Below are positions 11,666 to 23,187 of a DNA stretch of 64,000 nucleotides, piece after piece. Positions within the stretch are counted from its first letter, which is position 1; every line of letters starts with the position of its first letter. Made by a program: the position numbers and the translations under genes. The stretch is from Staphylococcus argensis (lineage in GTDB: Bacteria > Bacillota > Bacilli > Staphylococcales > Staphylococcaceae). The stretch lies in the NCBI RefSeq assembly GCF_002902305.1, contig NZ_PPPX01000001.1, positions 264,462 through 328,461 on the forward strand, written 5' to 3'. The notes under the pieces are model-generated. The model made no database searches, was not told the DNA's origin, and saw only the letters and a list, made by a program, of their open reading frames with translations.

Positions 11666-12511
11666 ATGAATTTAACTTTGAATTACATCGATCCCGTTGC
11701 CTTTCAATTAGGACCTATTGCGGTGCGATGGTACGGTATTATCATTGCTTGTGGTATATTATTAGGTTATTTTATAGCGCAACGTACACTTCAACGTGTT
11801 GGGTTTGATAAAGAAGTACTCGTAGATATTCTCTTTTGGAGTGCGATCATAGGATTTATTGTCGCTCGGATATACTTTGTCATTTTCCAATTTCCATATT
11901 ATGCGCAACATCCAGCGGAAATACCGAAGATTTGGCACGGAGGTATCGCCATTCACGGTGGGATTATCGGTGGCTTCATCACTGGTATTTTTATCTGTAA
12001 GCGTAAAAATATTAATCCGTTTCAAATGGGAGATATCGCTGCGCCAAGTATGATACTTGCTCAAGGTATTGGACGTTGGGGTAACTTTATGAATCATGAG
12101 GCGCATGGTGGACCAGTGTCACGTTCATTCTTAGAGCATTTACATATTCCTGACTTTATTATTGATAATATGTATATTAATGGTGTTTATTATCATCCAA
12201 CATTTTTATATGAATCAGTTTGGGACGTTTTTGGTTTTATCATCTTACTTAGCTTACGTAAACATTTGAGAATTGGAGATACGTTTGCTTTATATCTCAT
12301 TTGGTATTCTATTGGTCGTTTCTTCGTGGAAGGCTTACGTACAGACAGCTTAATGTTGACGAGTCATATTCGTATCGCTCAACTGATGTCTATCGTTCTC
12401 GTTATCGTAGGTATTGTCATCATTATCATTAGACACGTGAAGTTTAAACCACAACGTTTTAAAGAAGCTAAGCCTTTACCTTGGCCAAATCAACGAGCAG
12501 GTGAGCGTTAG
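11666..12511 (+). CDS. lgt: Prolipoprotein diacylglyceryl transferase
   Basis: Lgt transfers diacylglycerol from phosphatidylglycerol to the lipobox cysteine of prolipoproteins at the membrane. It has 281 residues and seven predicted membrane segments. Conserved motifs include [13 protein letters not shown] and the [13 protein letters not shown] region around the essential Arg and Asn. It overlaps the next gene by one base and is part of the hprK operon. The window's own lipoproteins (at 28,955, 31,941 and 32,611) would be its substrates. Confidence 0.98.
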   Translation: MNLTLNYIDPVAFQLGPIAVRWYGIIIACGILLGYFIAQRTLQRVGFDKEVLVDILFWSAIIGFIVARIYFVIFQFPYYAQHPAEIPKIWHGGIAIHGGIIGGFITGIFICKRKNINPFQMGDIAAPSMILAQGIGRWGNFMNHEAHGGPVSRSFLEHLHIPDFIIDNMYINGVYYHPTFLYESVWDVFGFIILLSLRKHLRIGDTFALYLIWYSIGRFFVEGLRTDSLMLTSHIRIAQLMSIVLVIVGIVIIIIRHVKFKPQRFKEAKPLPWPNQRAGER

Positions 12512-12990
12512 TGCGTAAGTTAAAGGAACATAAAGTGAAGGGTGTAAACCCACTTTGGCAACTGTATCGCTTTGTGCAACGCAGCCGTTTATTTAAGAAT
12601 ACGCTTATCATAGAGTTAACACGTTATATACCCAGTTTAAAGCTTAAGCGCTGGGTATATATTCATTTGTTAAACATGACGATTGGTGAACATACCGCGT
12701 TTGCTTTCAAAGTCGTACCTGATCTACTCTATCCTGAATTGATAACGATAGGCGAGAATTGTGTCATCGGTTATAACACGACCATTCTGACTCATGAATT
12801 TACGGTTCAGGCACATCGTAAAGGTCAGGTGAATATTGGTGACAATACATTGATAGGTGCGAATGTTATAATACTACCTGGTATTCATATTGGATCAAAT
12901 GTTCAAGTCGCTGCAGGAACTGTCGTGAGTAAAGATGTTCCTGATGGCGCTTTAGTAAAAGGGAACCCAATGCAAATCATTAAAGACTAA
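12511..12990 (+). CDS. Hexapeptide-repeat acyltransferase
   Basis: A 159-residue protein starting at GTG. Its C-terminal half has left-handed beta-helix hexapeptide repeats ([45 protein letters not shown]) typical of xenobiotic or maltose-type O-acetyltransferases. The N-terminal about 60 residues are basic and helical. The same gene sits between lgt and the TPR gene in S. aureus. The acceptor substrate is unknown. Confidence 0.85.
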   Translation: MRKLKEHKVKGVNPLWQLYRFVQRSRLFKNTLIIELTRYIPSLKLKRWVYIHLLNMTIGEHTAFAFKVVPDLLYPELITIGENCVIGYNTTILTHEFTVQAHRKGQVNIGDNTLIGANVIILPGIHIGSNVQVAAGTVVSKDVPDGALVKGNPMQIIKD

Positions 12991-13010
12991 AGATTAAAGG
13001 AGGTGACCCC

Positions 13011-14447
13011 ATGGCACAACGTAACAATGTGATTCCAATGAAGAGAGATGAAAGTTTCTATCGTAATATGGCTGAGCATCGTTTTGCGCAACAAGATTTT
13101 AAAAAAGCGGCAACGTATTTTCAAAAAGTGCTAGAAGCGTCACCTCAAGACTTTCAAGTACTGACCAAATACGCTACGTCATTGACGAAATTAGGTTTAG
13201 GCAAAAAGGCTGAAGCGCTCTACTTCGAACAAATCGCGGAAGGTGCTCATGTTGAAGAGAGCTATTATGAATTAAGCCAATTAAATATTACTTTAAATGA
13301 ACCGAATAAAGCATTCCTATTTGGAATCAATTACGTCATTATCTCTGGCAATAAAGATTATCAAAAAGAGTTAGAGTCCATGTTTGAAGTCTCTTATCAT
13401 GCACCAGAGAACTTGGAAAAGGAAGCGCAATTATTCTCTACTCAACTCATCTTCCAATATTTATTCTCGCAGGGACGTATGGAAGCGGCTCATGATTTCA
13501 TTTATAGACAAGCTGAAGATATCCAACAACATCGCATCGTAAAAAATCTCTTAGCTATGTGCTATTTGTATATGAATGAATATGAGACAGCTAAAACGAT
13601 GTTCGAAGCGCTACTTGCGGAAGACAATACGGATGTGCATGCGCTTTGTCACTATACGTTGTTGTTGCATAATATGAACGAGACAGAGAAGTATCAACGC
13701 TATTTGAAATTGCTCAGTAAAGTCGTGCCTATGAATGACGATGAGTCATTTAAACTCGGTATCGTCTTGAGCTATTTGAAACAATACGAGGCTTCTCAGA
13801 AATTACTCGTACCTTTATATAAGAAAGGAAAATTCCTATCTTTACAGATGTATCACGCGTTGAGCTATAACAATTATTTCCTAGGAAATATTGAGGATAG
13901 TGAGTACTATTGGAATAAATTGCGTGAAGTCTCTCAAGTAGATAGCGGTTATCCACCTTGGATGATAGAGAAGAGTAAAGAACAATTTAATACTCAAATC
14001 TTACCATTATTGTTAGATGACGATGATCATTATCGTATTTACGGTATTTTCTTGCTCAATCAATTGAAAGGTCGAGAGATTCTATTGACAGAAGAAATCT
14101 GGAAGATTCTTGAAAGTATGAATGATTATGAGAAACTTTATCTCACTTACCTCATTCAAGATTTGAAGCTGAATAAATTGGACTTTATCCACCGAGGCTT
14201 ACAAGCTATATACGAGCAGCCGTCATTGCGACAATATCAAGACGTGTTTATCAGATGGATTGATTTAGCTGAAACGATTATCGATACTTATGACGAGTTG
14301 CCTGAGGTAGAACCGTTTGTAGCTGCAACTATCTATTTATATTTCAGTTCAGAAGGACTGAAAATGACGAAGAAACAGCTATGTGATTGGTTTGATTTAA
14401 CGTATTATCGTCTCGATAAAGCGATAGATATATTCATGAGCATATAA
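13011..14447 (+). CDS. Tetratricopeptide-repeat protein
   Basis: A 478-residue cytoplasmic protein with TPR-like helical hairpins over most of its length (for example FKKAATYFQKVLEASPQDFQVLTKYA at about 30–55, in the first repeats). It has a strong RBS (AAGGAGGTGACCCC). It ends the hprK–lgt operon and has no catalytic motif. It is probably a scaffolding protein; its partners are unknown. Confidence 0.8.
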   Translation: MAQRNNVIPMKRDESFYRNMAEHRFAQQDFKKAATYFQKVLEASPQDFQVLTKYATSLTKLGLGKKAEALYFEQIAEGAHVEESYYELSQLNITLNEPNKAFLFGINYVIISGNKDYQKELESMFEVSYHAPENLEKEAQLFSTQLIFQYLFSQGRMEAAHDFIYRQAEDIQQHRIVKNLLAMCYLYMNEYETAKTMFEALLAEDNTDVHALCHYTLLLHNMNETEKYQRYLKLLSKVVPMNDDESFKLGIVLSYLKQYEASQKLLVPLYKKGKFLSLQMYHALSYNNYFLGNIEDSEYYWNKLREVSQVDSGYPPWMIEKSKEQFNTQILPLLLDDDDHYRIYGIFLLNQLKGREILLTEEIWKILESMNDYEKLYLTYLIQDLKLNKLDFIHRGLQAIYEQPSLRQYQDVFIRWIDLAETIIDTYDELPEVEPFVAATIYLYFSSEGLKMTKKQLCDWFDLTYYRLDKAIDIFMSI

Positions 14448-14511
14448 TTTTTACAAAGATAGGGCGTGTTATATAATGCGCTTGATGATAAATAACTAGG
14501 AGGCAATGTAG

Positions 14512-15456
<945 letters not shown>

Positions 15457-15467
15457 TTGAGTTTCTA

Positions 15468-15526
15468 TCTTCCGAGAGATTCATATCGAGGGTGTTCTGA
15501 CCCTCTATGAATCTCTTTTCTATACA
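15468..15526 (+). terminator. Terminator after trxB
   Basis: GAGAGATTCATA and TATGAATCTCTTTTC enclose an inner GAGGGT/ACCCTC stem. Confidence 0.9.
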
Positions 15527-15813
15527 TAATAGCGGCGTATAAAGCTTAGAGACCATCAATGCGGCATTAGTATTGTCCGTAGTATATTCAGTTCAATCAC
15601 TAAACTTAACATTGTGATATGTATGACTTTTCATGTAAAATATGGTGGAGAGATAAACGTTCTTAATCGTGAGCACAGCTCTAAAATGTAGCTTAAGATA
15701 ATGGGACATTTACATAGTTGACTTGCGGTTAAGCAGTGAAGACGTTGAAATAAAGAGAACGTGAAACAAAGTAGCAACAACATAACATTAAGCAACGGAT
15801 GGTGGATTGAGAA
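15527..15813. other. Spacer before rapZ
   Basis: This spacer is AT-rich. I see no ORF or RNA in it that I can support; it should hold the rapZ–yvcK–whiA promoter. Confidence 0.4.
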
Positions 15814-16719
15814 ATGCAACGAGATGATAAAGATATTGTGAAAAGTGAACTGTTAGTCGTAACTGGATTATCAGGGGCAGGTAAATCATTTGTGATACAA
15901 ACATTAGAAGATATCGGCTATTTCTGTGTCGATAATTTACCGCCAATACTCTTACCGAAATTTGTGGAATTGATGGAACAAGGGAATCCATCGTTACAGA
16001 AAGTCGCTATTGCTATCGACTTGAGAGGTAAAGAGTTATTTAAATCCTTGATTAAAGAAATTGATCAAATTAAAAGTCGTAATGACGTTATCGTAGATTT
16101 AATGTTCTTAGAAGCGACGAATGAGAAACTCATTTCACGTTATAAAGAATCTCGACGTGCACATCCATTGAATGATCAAGGTCAACGCTCATTAGTAGAA
16201 GCAATCGATGAAGAACGTAAACTATTGTCAGAAATTAAAAGTTTAGCGAACTACACGATTGATACGACACATCTAACAACGAAAGAATTGAAGAAACGCA
16301 TTAATGACTATTTCACTTCTAATAAATATGAGCCTTTTAGTATTAACGTAACGAGCTTTGGCTTTAAGCATGGGATTCAAATTGATGCAGATCTCGTCTT
16401 TGATGTGCGTTTCTTACCTAACCCGTACTACGTTGAATCGTTGAGACCTTTAACAGGTGAAGATGATAGTGTTTATCAATATGTGATGAAATGGAAAGAA
16501 ACAGAAATTTTCTATAACAAACTCATGGATTTATTGAAATTTATGATTCCAGGTTATAAGAAAGAAGGTAAATCTCAGCTTGTTATTGCGATAGGTTGTA
16601 CAGGTGGTCAGCACCGCTCTGTCGCTTTAGCGAAAAGAATCGGCTCAGAATTGAAAGAAAGCTTTGATTATCATGTATATGTGCAACATCGCGATGCACA
16701 TATTGAAAGTGGCGAATAA
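15814..16719 (+). CDS. rapZ: RapZ/YvcJ-family nucleotide-binding protein
   Basis: A 301-residue P-loop NTPase with Walker A GLSGAGKS at 18–25 and the C-terminal RapZ region with CTGGQHRSV. In E. coli RapZ is an adaptor for GlmZ RNA decay. In Firmicutes (YvcJ) it binds nucleotides and affects competence and envelope metabolism by a less clear route. It is the first gene of the conserved rapZ–yvcK–whiA operon, with 2 bp to yvcK. Confidence 0.95.
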   Translation: MQRDDKDIVKSELLVVTGLSGAGKSFVIQTLEDIGYFCVDNLPPILLPKFVELMEQGNPSLQKVAIAIDLRGKELFKSLIKEIDQIKSRNDVIVDLMFLEATNEKLISRYKESRRAHPLNDQGQRSLVEAIDEERKLLSEIKSLANYTIDTTHLTTKELKKRINDYFTSNKYEPFSINVTSFGFKHGIQIDADLVFDVRFLPNPYYVESLRPLTGEDDSVYQYVMKWKETEIFYNKLMDLLKFMIPGYKKEGKSQLVIAIGCTGGQHRSVALAKRIGSELKESFDYHVYVQHRDAHIESGE

Positions 16720-16721
16720 TA

Positions 16722-17723
16722 ATGAAACGAATCAAACTCGTGCTTATCGGCGGCGGGACTGGATTATCAGTGCTCGCGCGTGGGCTTAAGCAATTTCCTA
16801 TAGATATCACGACAATTGTAACAGTGGCAGATGACGGCGGAAGTACCGGGAAGATTCGAAGCGAAATGGATATTCCTGCGCCCGGAGATATTCGTAACGT
16901 CATTTCTGCCTTAAGTGAAACGGAACCTGTACTCGAACAGCTCTTCCAATATCGCTTTGAAGAAGATCAAGTTGAAGGGCACTCGTTAGGTAACTTGCTC
17001 ATCGCTGCTATGACGAACATCACAGATGATTTCGGACATGCAGTGAAAGAATTGAGTAAGATTTTAAACATTAAAGGGCAAGTGATTCCGTCTACCAATT
17101 CAAGTGTGAGCTTGAATGCTGAAATGGATGATGGTGAGGTCGTTTACGGAGAGTCTAATATTCCGAAGAAGAATAAACGCATTAAACGTGTGTTCTTAGA
17201 GCCTGAAGATGTAGAACCAATGAGTGAAGCCATTGAAGCGATTGAAGAAGCGGATCTTATCGTTCTTGGGCCAGGCTCACTTTATACGAGTGTGATTTCC
17301 AATCTTTGTGTCAAAGGTATTTCTGAAGCGCTCGTAGACAGTTATGCGCCCAAATTGTATGTCGCTAATGTGATGACACAATCAGGTGAGACGACGCATT
17401 ACACAGCGATGGATCACTTACAAGCGATTCATGACCACGTAGGCCAAAATTTCATCAGCTATATGATTTGTGGTGCTCAAACCTACAACGATGAGGTGCT
17501 TGAACGGTACGGTAAAGAGAACGCTGAGCCTGTCACTTGTGATATTGAGAAGTTAGAAGCGGCAGGCGTCGAAGTATTCTCAAGTGAAGATCTTGTTGAA
17601 ATTTCGTCAGAGCATTACGTGCGTCATAATACGAAAGTATTGTCGAAGATGATTTACGAAATTGCTCTGCGTGAGACAAGTACGATTGAGTTTAAAAGGG
17701 ATAAAAATCGCAGAAATCATTAA
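16722..17723 (+). CDS. yvcK: YvcK/GlmR family gluconeogenesis and envelope regulator
   Basis: A 333-residue protein with the CofD/UPF0052 fold. It has the N-terminal GGGTGLSVLARGLK motif and VADDGGSTGKIR. The family binds UDP-GlcNAc and, in B. subtilis, stimulates GlmS and supports growth on gluconeogenic carbon. The gene context with rapZ and whiA fits. The start overlaps the end of rapZ closely, so translation is probably coupled. Confidence 0.95.
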   Translation: MKRIKLVLIGGGTGLSVLARGLKQFPIDITTIVTVADDGGSTGKIRSEMDIPAPGDIRNVISALSETEPVLEQLFQYRFEEDQVEGHSLGNLLIAAMTNITDDFGHAVKELSKILNIKGQVIPSTNSSVSLNAEMDDGEVVYGESNIPKKNKRIKRVFLEPEDVEPMSEAIEAIEEADLIVLGPGSLYTSVISNLCVKGISEALVDSYAPKLYVANVMTQSGETTHYTAMDHLQAIHDHVGQNFISYMICGAQTYNDEVLERYGKENAEPVTCDIEKLEAAGVEVFSSEDLVEISSEHYVRHNTKVLSKMIYEIALRETSTIEFKRDKNRRNH

Positions 17724-17756
17724 GTGAATACGTAGATTAGAAAGGTTGTCATAACG

Positions 17757-18701
17757 ATGAGTTTTGCATCTGATATGAAAAATGAATTAACGAGAATTGA
17801 AGTCGATGAAGCGAATGCAAGAGCAGAACTGAGCGCGTTGATTCGTATGAACGGTGCACTCTCCCTTTCTAATCAACAATTTATCATTGATGTACAAACG
17901 GAGAATGCGACAACTGCGCGCCGAATTTACTCGTTAATTAAAAAGGTCTTTAACGTAGAAGTCGAAATCCTCGTGCGTAAAAAGATGAAATTAAAGAAAA
18001 ATAACATCTATATTTGTCGAATTAAAATGTTAGCGAAGAAAATCCTCGATGACTTGTGCATCTTGCGTGATGGTATGTTTATGCATGAAATAGATTCAGC
18101 GATGACCGATGACGACGAAATGTGCCGAAGTTATTTACGTGGAGCATTTCTGGCAGGAGGTTCCGTCAATAACCCTGAAACGTCCTCTTATCATTTGGAA
18201 ATCTTTTCACAATATGAGACACATTCAGAAGGCTTAGTGAAATTAATGAACCACTATGGACTTAATGCTAAATATCTCGAGCGTAAGAAAGGTAGCATCG
18301 TCTACTTGAAAGAAGCGGAGAAAATTTCAGACTTCCTCAGTCTAATCGGTGGCTATCAAGCGTTATTGAAATTTGAAGATGTGCGTATCGTACGAGATAT
18401 GCGTAATTCGGTGAACCGCCTCGTCAATTGTGAAACGGCTAATCTCAATAAAACTGTGAGTGCAGCGATGAAGCAGGTTGAAAGCATACAGCTCATCGAC
18501 CAAGAAATTGGCTTAGACAATTTGCCGGATCGTTTGAGAGAAATTGCGAAATTACGTGTACAACATCAAGAGATTTCATTGAAAGAATTAGGCGAAATGG
18601 TGTCTTCAGGTAAAATATCTAAGTCCGGCGTTAACCACCGTTTGCGTAAGTTAAATGAACTTGCAGATAAGATTCGTAGTGGCGAAACGATTGAGATGTA
18701 G
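17757..18701 (+). CDS. whiA: WhiA sporulation/cell-division regulator homologue
   Basis: A 314-residue DNA-binding protein: a degenerate LAGLIDADG homing-endonuclease-like N-terminal domain ([13 protein letters not shown]) plus a C-terminal HTH ([20 protein letters not shown]). In Firmicutes WhiA affects division and chromosome segregation. It is last in the operon. In S. aureus clpP comes next; here the next gene is a convergent AraC regulator. Confidence 0.97.
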   Translation: MSFASDMKNELTRIEVDEANARAELSALIRMNGALSLSNQQFIIDVQTENATTARRIYSLIKKVFNVEVEILVRKKMKLKKNNIYICRIKMLAKKILDDLCILRDGMFMHEIDSAMTDDDEMCRSYLRGAFLAGGSVNNPETSSYHLEIFSQYETHSEGLVKLMNHYGLNAKYLERKKGSIVYLKEAEKISDFLSLIGGYQALLKFEDVRIVRDMRNSVNRLVNCETANLNKTVSAAMKQVESIQLIDQEIGLDNLPDRLREIAKLRVQHQEISLKELGEMVSSGKISKSGVNHRLRKLNELADKIRSGETIEM

Positions 18702-18767
18702 ATAGAGGGCAGGTAGTGGTCAAACGCAAGAAGTCACCTGCTCATAGCTAATAAATATGCAGATAGA

Positions 18768-18810
18768 TAAAAAGCGCTTTTCAACTTTGATTATTTGAAA
18801 AGCGCTTAAG
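18768..18810. terminator. Bidirectional terminator between whiA and the AraC gene
   Basis: AAAAAGCGCTTTTCAA and TTTGAAAAGCGCTT form a strong stem between convergent genes, with A and T tracts that serve both directions. Confidence 0.8.
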
Positions 18811-18831
18811 TTATTGATGAAATTTCCTGTA

Positions 18832-19614
18832 TTACCTTAATTTTGACATGAACTGATAGGCTGTGACGCCATAACAATACTTGAAACATTTATTTAAATG
18901 AGTAAGATCCACGAAGTTGCATTCAGCAATGGCCCAATACACATCTTTATACGTCTCGATAATTTGCTTAGCACGTTCAACTTTGTAATTAATATAATAC
19001 TGATGCGGAGTTAAGCCGGTCTGTTTTTTAAAGAAACGGATAAACTGATATTTAGACATTTCTAAAGCTTGGCTCAACTGCTCCAAATTCAACTTCTCAT
19101 TATAATGTTGTTTAATCATTTCTATGGCTAACTTTGTCTTCGCGTTATCAGCTCTTGAAGACGAAGATATCGCTTGTCTAGGAAACTGATCTATTAAATC
19201 TACAAACCGTTCATGACACTCGGCTTCAGAATGGTCATAAAATATTGCTTGCCACAACTTAATGATGCGATCTGAAACACGAGGATTGTAAATGATTGGA
19301 GTCGTAAACTTCACATTTGTGGTCCTACCCAATGCTTCTCTCAGCATCGCAGGCTTGATATATAACATAATGTATTCTAAACCTTGAGCATCATACGATT
19401 GGCCATCATGTGTTTCTTCAGGGTTAAATAACATCACACCACTCGTGTGAGAAAGGTGATGCGTACCACCTAAATGATAGGATTGCAGCCCACGCAATGT
19501 CACGCCCATAGCATATTCTTGGTGTGCATGTTTCTTATATCGAAAGTCATCTAAATATGCATGCATCGCAGTTATCCCAACTGCATTTTTATACTTAAAA
19601 TGATTCATCTTCAA
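18832..19614 (-). CDS. AraC-family transcriptional regulator
   Basis: A 260-residue regulator with an N-terminal cupin-like sensing domain (His-rich, HAHQEYAMGV and GVMLFNPEETHDG) and a C-terminal pair of HTH motifs (LEQLSQALEMSKYQFIRFFK, then the family end GVTAYQF). It lies 15 bp downstream of the lysE-type exporter gene on the same strand. AraC–LysE pairs are common, and the regulator probably senses the exported amino acid. The ligand is unknown. Confidence 0.9.
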   Translation of the reverse strand: MKMNHFKYKNAVGITAMHAYLDDFRYKKHAHQEYAMGVTLRGLQSYHLGGTHHLSHTSGVMLFNPEETHDGQSYDAQGLEYIMLYIKPAMLREALGRTTNVKFTTPIIYNPRVSDRIIKLWQAIFYDHSEAECHERFVDLIDQFPRQAISSSSRADNAKTKLAIEMIKQHYNEKLNLEQLSQALEMSKYQFIRFFKKQTGLTPHQYYINYKVERAKQIIETYKDVYWAIAECNFVDLTHLNKCFKYCYGVTAYQFMSKLR

Positions 19615-19629
19615 CCATCGCCCCTCATA

Positions 19630-20202
19630 TCAAAGCCACACGATTACAGCAGCATAAATGAGAAATACTGCCATCACAATTGTAACTGCCATCTCGTGGC
19701 GCTGTAGAAAGCGTTGAAGCAAAGCGCCAAATACTACCCACAAACCGAAAGAGAAGACACCTATAAGTGTAATGATAATAATAAATAAGCTAATCATCGG
19801 AAATGTGTGATAGGTGCCGAGTACAAAGGATGGGAGTACCGTAAGTGAAAAAGTGATGACTTTAGGGTTTAAAAATTGTAATAAATAACCTGATTTAAAG
19901 CTCCCTTTGTTTGTTGGCTCATCGCTACCGTGAGATTTAAATAATAAGTAAACTAAGTATAGCATGTATAAGCTACCGATGACTTTCATGACTGTCATCA
20001 CTGGAGGCAAATACTGAGCAAACAAGCTGTTAATTAGCGCTGATAGAACGAGTAAAGTGAAGAATGCGAGTGAAGCGCCATATGTATATTGAATGCCTGC
20101 ACGACGACCTTGTGACTTAATGGTGTTCAATATATCTAGATTCGTGGGACCCGGCGTCCCCGTGACGAGAAAGGTATAGAAGACAAATGACAAGATATTC
20201 AT
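19630..20202 (-). CDS. LysE/RhtB-family amino-acid exporter
   Basis: A 190-residue protein with about six membrane segments and the family N-terminal motif TPGPTNLDIL. LysE/RhtB proteins export amino acids or related compounds from the cytoplasm. It is transcribed ahead of the AraC regulator as a two-gene unit. The substrate cannot be read from sequence. Confidence 0.9.
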   Translation of the reverse strand: MNILSFVFYTFLVTGTPGPTNLDILNTIKSQGRRAGIQYTYGASLAFFTLLVLSALINSLFAQYLPPVMTVMKVIGSLYMLYLVYLLFKSHGSDEPTNKGSFKSGYLLQFLNPKVITFSLTVLPSFVLGTYHTFPMISLFIIIITLIGVFSFGLWVVFGALLQRFLQRHEMAVTIVMAVFLIYAAVIVWL

Positions 20203-20355
20203 CCCACAATCCCCCTTTGTAAGCTGAAGTGTTGCTCAAGTATAAAGCATGTTACAATGGCTCTGATAGTACAAAATTGCGCAATAAGCTAACTAGATAT
20301 TTGTAAGAATATTGAGATATTGAATGGAATGAAATGAGGAAGGATAGTATGCATT

Positions 20356-20832
20356 ATGGCTTCAAGTAATAATGATTATGAGAATTTATTGTTCTACTTT
20401 GCCTATAAGACATTTATAAATACGGCAGATGAAATTATCGAAGCGTATGGTTTGAGTCGCCAACATCATCGCTTTTTGTTCTTTATTGAAAAGGTCCCAG
20501 GTATTACAGTGAAGAATTTATTAAAAAGCCTTGAAATATCAAAACAGGGGAGTCATGCGACGTTGAAAAAATTAAAAGATAAAGGCTTAATTCAAGAACA
20601 ACAATCTAGTAAAGATCGTCGTGTGAAGCGTTTGTACCCTACAGAAGAAGGGACAAAGCTCGTCAAAGAATTGAATAAAGCGCAAAATGATTTATTTAGC
20701 GAAATTCAAGAACGTGTGGGTACAGACTGGTATGCGATTATGGAAGAATTTGCATCTTATCGTTCTGGTTATAAAGAAATTAAACATTTAAAAAATCAAC
20801 ACGAATCTGACCACGAAATCAATGAAGAATAA
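20356..20832 (+). CDS. MarR-family transcriptional regulator
   Basis: A 158-residue winged-helix regulator. The core is TVKNLLKSLEISKQGSHATL (HTH) followed by the wing SSKDRRVKRLYPTEEG. It is divergent from the exporter and upstream of the ipdC-like gene. Members usually repress nearby genes and respond to phenolics or oxidants. The target here may be lysE or ipdC; this is inference. Confidence 0.88.
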   Translation: MASSNNDYENLLFYFAYKTFINTADEIIEAYGLSRQHHRFLFFIEKVPGITVKNLLKSLEISKQGSHATLKKLKDKGLIQEQQSSKDRRVKRLYPTEEGTKLVKELNKAQNDLFSEIQERVGTDWYAIMEEFASYRSGYKEIKHLKNQHESDHEINEE

Positions 20833-21085
20833 AGGCCACCACTAAAGTGCCTTTTTTTCTTCTGCATTACCCTCTTTATATTCGTAACGATCATTTTCAA
20901 ATTTCCGCCCCAATATTTGAGATTGAAAAGACTTTTAAGAGGGTAAAAAGAGACTAGTATCGTAAAATGTCGCCATACAAAGTGACGTACGATAGAAAAA
21001 TTTTTACGCAAATAGGTCAACTTAATTGACCTTTAATATAGACCGATTTATCCTAGAAGTAATCAATCGCAAAGGAGAAATGGAA
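20833..21085. promoter_or_regulatory. marR–ipdC intergenic region
   Basis: The hairpin-like GGCCACCACTAAAGTGCC followed by TTTTTTTCTTC just after the MarR stop is a likely terminator (20833–20862). The rest is AT-rich and should carry the ipdC promoter. I see no gene. Confidence 0.55.
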
Positions 21086-22726
21086 ATGAAAAGACGTGTA
21101 GGACAATATTTAATGGACTGTATTAGTGAATTTGGTGTCGAAACAATCTTTGGTGTTCCAGGAGATTTCAACCTTACATTCTTAGATGATATTACTGAAA
21201 GAGACGATATGAAATGGGTAGGTAACACAAATGAGCTGAACGCAAGCTATGCTGCTGACGGTTATGCTCGCATGCACGGAATGAGTGCGATGGTTACAAC
21301 GTTTGGTGTAGGTGAATTGAGTGCGGTTAACGGCATTGCAGGTGCATACGCTGAACGTGTACCAGTCGTTCAAATCACAGGCGCTCCAACGCGTTCTGCA
21401 GAGCAAGCGGGTGCTTATTTACACCACTCATTAGGTGAAGGTAGCTTTGATGACTACCGTCAAATGTACGAACCGATTACAACTTCTGAAGCGTATATTA
21501 CGCCAGAGAACGCACAAACAGAAATTCCACGTATCCTGACTGCAGCTTGGACGGAGAAACGTCCTGTGCACATCCACTTACCAATTGATGTCGCAGGAGA
21601 AGAAATCGAAGTAACAGAAACGTTTAAACACCCTCGACATCAAGATAGCGACGTTTCAGATCTTGTCGAAGCGGTTCAAAGTCACTTGAAAGAAGCGAAA
21701 CAACCGGTCATACTCACTGGTCATGAGATCAACAGTTTCAACTTGCACGATGCGTTAGAACAATTCGTTAACCAAACGCACATTCCTGTAGCGCAACTTT
21801 CTCTAGGTAAAGGGGCATTTAACGAGGAAAATCCTTACTATATCGGCATGTATGACGGCCAAGTGGCTGAAGAACAAATTAAAAAATATGTAGATAATAG
21901 TGACTGCATCCTCAATATCGGGGGTAAACTCACTGACTCAGCAACAGCTGGCTTTAGCTACGAATTCGATTTAGACGATGTCATCACAATTAATCACCGC
22001 AATTTCCAAGCAGGAGAGACAACAAGTCAAGATGCGCATCTTATCGATTTAGTACATCAATTGAAAGATATCGATGTTCAATTTGATCTTGATTATCCTC
22101 AATACGAACGTCCATCTGAAGAAGTGCAAGTTTCAGATGACGCTTTAACACAAAAACAATATTTCGCGATGTTACAGCAGTTTATCAAAGAAGATGACGT
22201 ACTTCTCGCAGATCAAGGGACATCATTCTTTGGTTCATACAACTTAGGCTTAAGTTCAAATAACATGTACATTGGCCAACCACTTTGGGGTTCAATCGGC
22301 TATACTTTACCAGCAACGTTAGGCTCACAAATTGCTAACAAAGAACGTCGCAACGTACTGCTCGTAGGTGAAGGTGCTTTACAACTTACAGTACAAGATA
22401 TTGCTGTCATGATGCGTGAAGACATTAAACCTGTGTTATTCGTTATCAACAACGATGGTTATACAGTTGAGCGTAAAATTCATGGTGAACGTGCACCATA
22501 CAATGATATTACACAATGGAATTACACAATGTTGCCTGAAGTTTTCGGTGGCAAAGATCAAGTAATGACTCATAAAGTGGATACAAGTAAGCAATTACAA
22601 GATGCATTAAATCAAATTGATGAACATTCAGATCGTATGCACCTTGTAGAAGTTAAAATGAATATTGACGATGCACCAGAGAAATTAATTAAATTAGGTA
22701 AAGTCTTTGCGAACCAAAATGGCTAA
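21086..22726 (+). CDS. ipdC: Thiamine-diphosphate-dependent alpha-keto acid decarboxylase (IpdC/PDC family)
   Basis: A 546-residue non-oxidative decarboxylase of indolepyruvate, phenylpyruvate or branched keto acids, giving aldehydes. I chose ATG 21086 because AAAGGAG lies 8 bp upstream; ATG 21080 is too close. Motifs are FGVPGDFNL and the ThDP-activating Glu in GNTNELNASYAADGYAR. The ThDP/Mg site reads GEGALQLTVQD…NNDGYT, with GEG in place of the common GDG. Staphylococcal homologues are annotated ipdC. The exact keto acid is unsure; the enzyme may supply flavour or redox-sink aldehydes. Confidence 0.9.
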   Translation: MKRRVGQYLMDCISEFGVETIFGVPGDFNLTFLDDITERDDMKWVGNTNELNASYAADGYARMHGMSAMVTTFGVGELSAVNGIAGAYAERVPVVQITGAPTRSAEQAGAYLHHSLGEGSFDDYRQMYEPITTSEAYITPENAQTEIPRILTAAWTEKRPVHIHLPIDVAGEEIEVTETFKHPRHQDSDVSDLVEAVQSHLKEAKQPVILTGHEINSFNLHDALEQFVNQTHIPVAQLSLGKGAFNEENPYYIGMYDGQVAEEQIKKYVDNSDCILNIGGKLTDSATAGFSYEFDLDDVITINHRNFQAGETTSQDAHLIDLVHQLKDIDVQFDLDYPQYERPSEEVQVSDDALTQKQYFAMLQQFIKEDDVLLADQGTSFFGSYNLGLSSNNMYIGQPLWGSIGYTLPATLGSQIANKERRNVLLVGEGALQLTVQDIAVMMREDIKPVLFVINNDGYTVERKIHGERAPYNDITQWNYTMLPEVFGGKDQVMTHKVDTSKQLQDALNQIDEHSDRMHLVEVKMNIDDAPEKLIKLGKVFANQNG

Positions 22727-22771
22727 GTAGAATGAATAGTACTGCCTTAGCGATAATTCAATAAAGAGCAA

Positions 22772-22826
22772 CTGTACCCCGCTACACATTGCTGAGAATG
22801 CAATCGTTGTAGTGGGGTATTATATT
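22772..22826 (+). terminator. Terminator after ipdC
   Basis: TACCCCGCTACA and TGTAGTGGGGTA form a stem around an inner TTGC…GCAA hairpin, then an AT-rich tail. Confidence 0.8.
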
Positions 22827-22986
22827 GCGCACACTTCTTTATACGAATGTATGTTCGTGTTATAGTTAAGACATCTCATAATACTTACGAAGATGGTTTG
22901 CTTTGACACCACATTACATTAAACATTAACGGGAGTTTAAATAGATGAATCCTCTATAACTTAAGTGTGATAAGAGGAGGGACAAA

Positions 22987-23187
22987 GTGAAGCAGACAGA
23001 TATTCATATCGATTGGCAGAAAGAATTTCAGGAGTTTCAAGAGATCTTAAATAGTGGCTTGCATCCTGAGTGGCTATATAGTGCGAAAGCGAATTTAATT
23101 CTCACACCAGCTTATACAGGTGAGGGTAAGCAATATTTCTTCACTGCAGATATTATTAAGGCAACCGAAATTATTCCTTTCTTCTAA
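22987..23187 (+). CDS. Hypothetical small protein
   Basis: A 66-residue protein starting at GTG behind a strong RBS (AGAGGAGGGACAAA). It has no membrane segment. It is rich in aromatic and acidic residues (IDWQKEFQEFQEIL, GEGKQYFFTADIIKATEIIPFF). I do not recognise the family. It stands alone between ipdC and the pfoR operon. The strong RBS argues that it is translated. Confidence 0.55.
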   Translation: MKQTDIHIDWQKEFQEFQEILNSGLHPEWLYSAKANLILTPAYTGEGKQYFFTADIIKATEIIPFF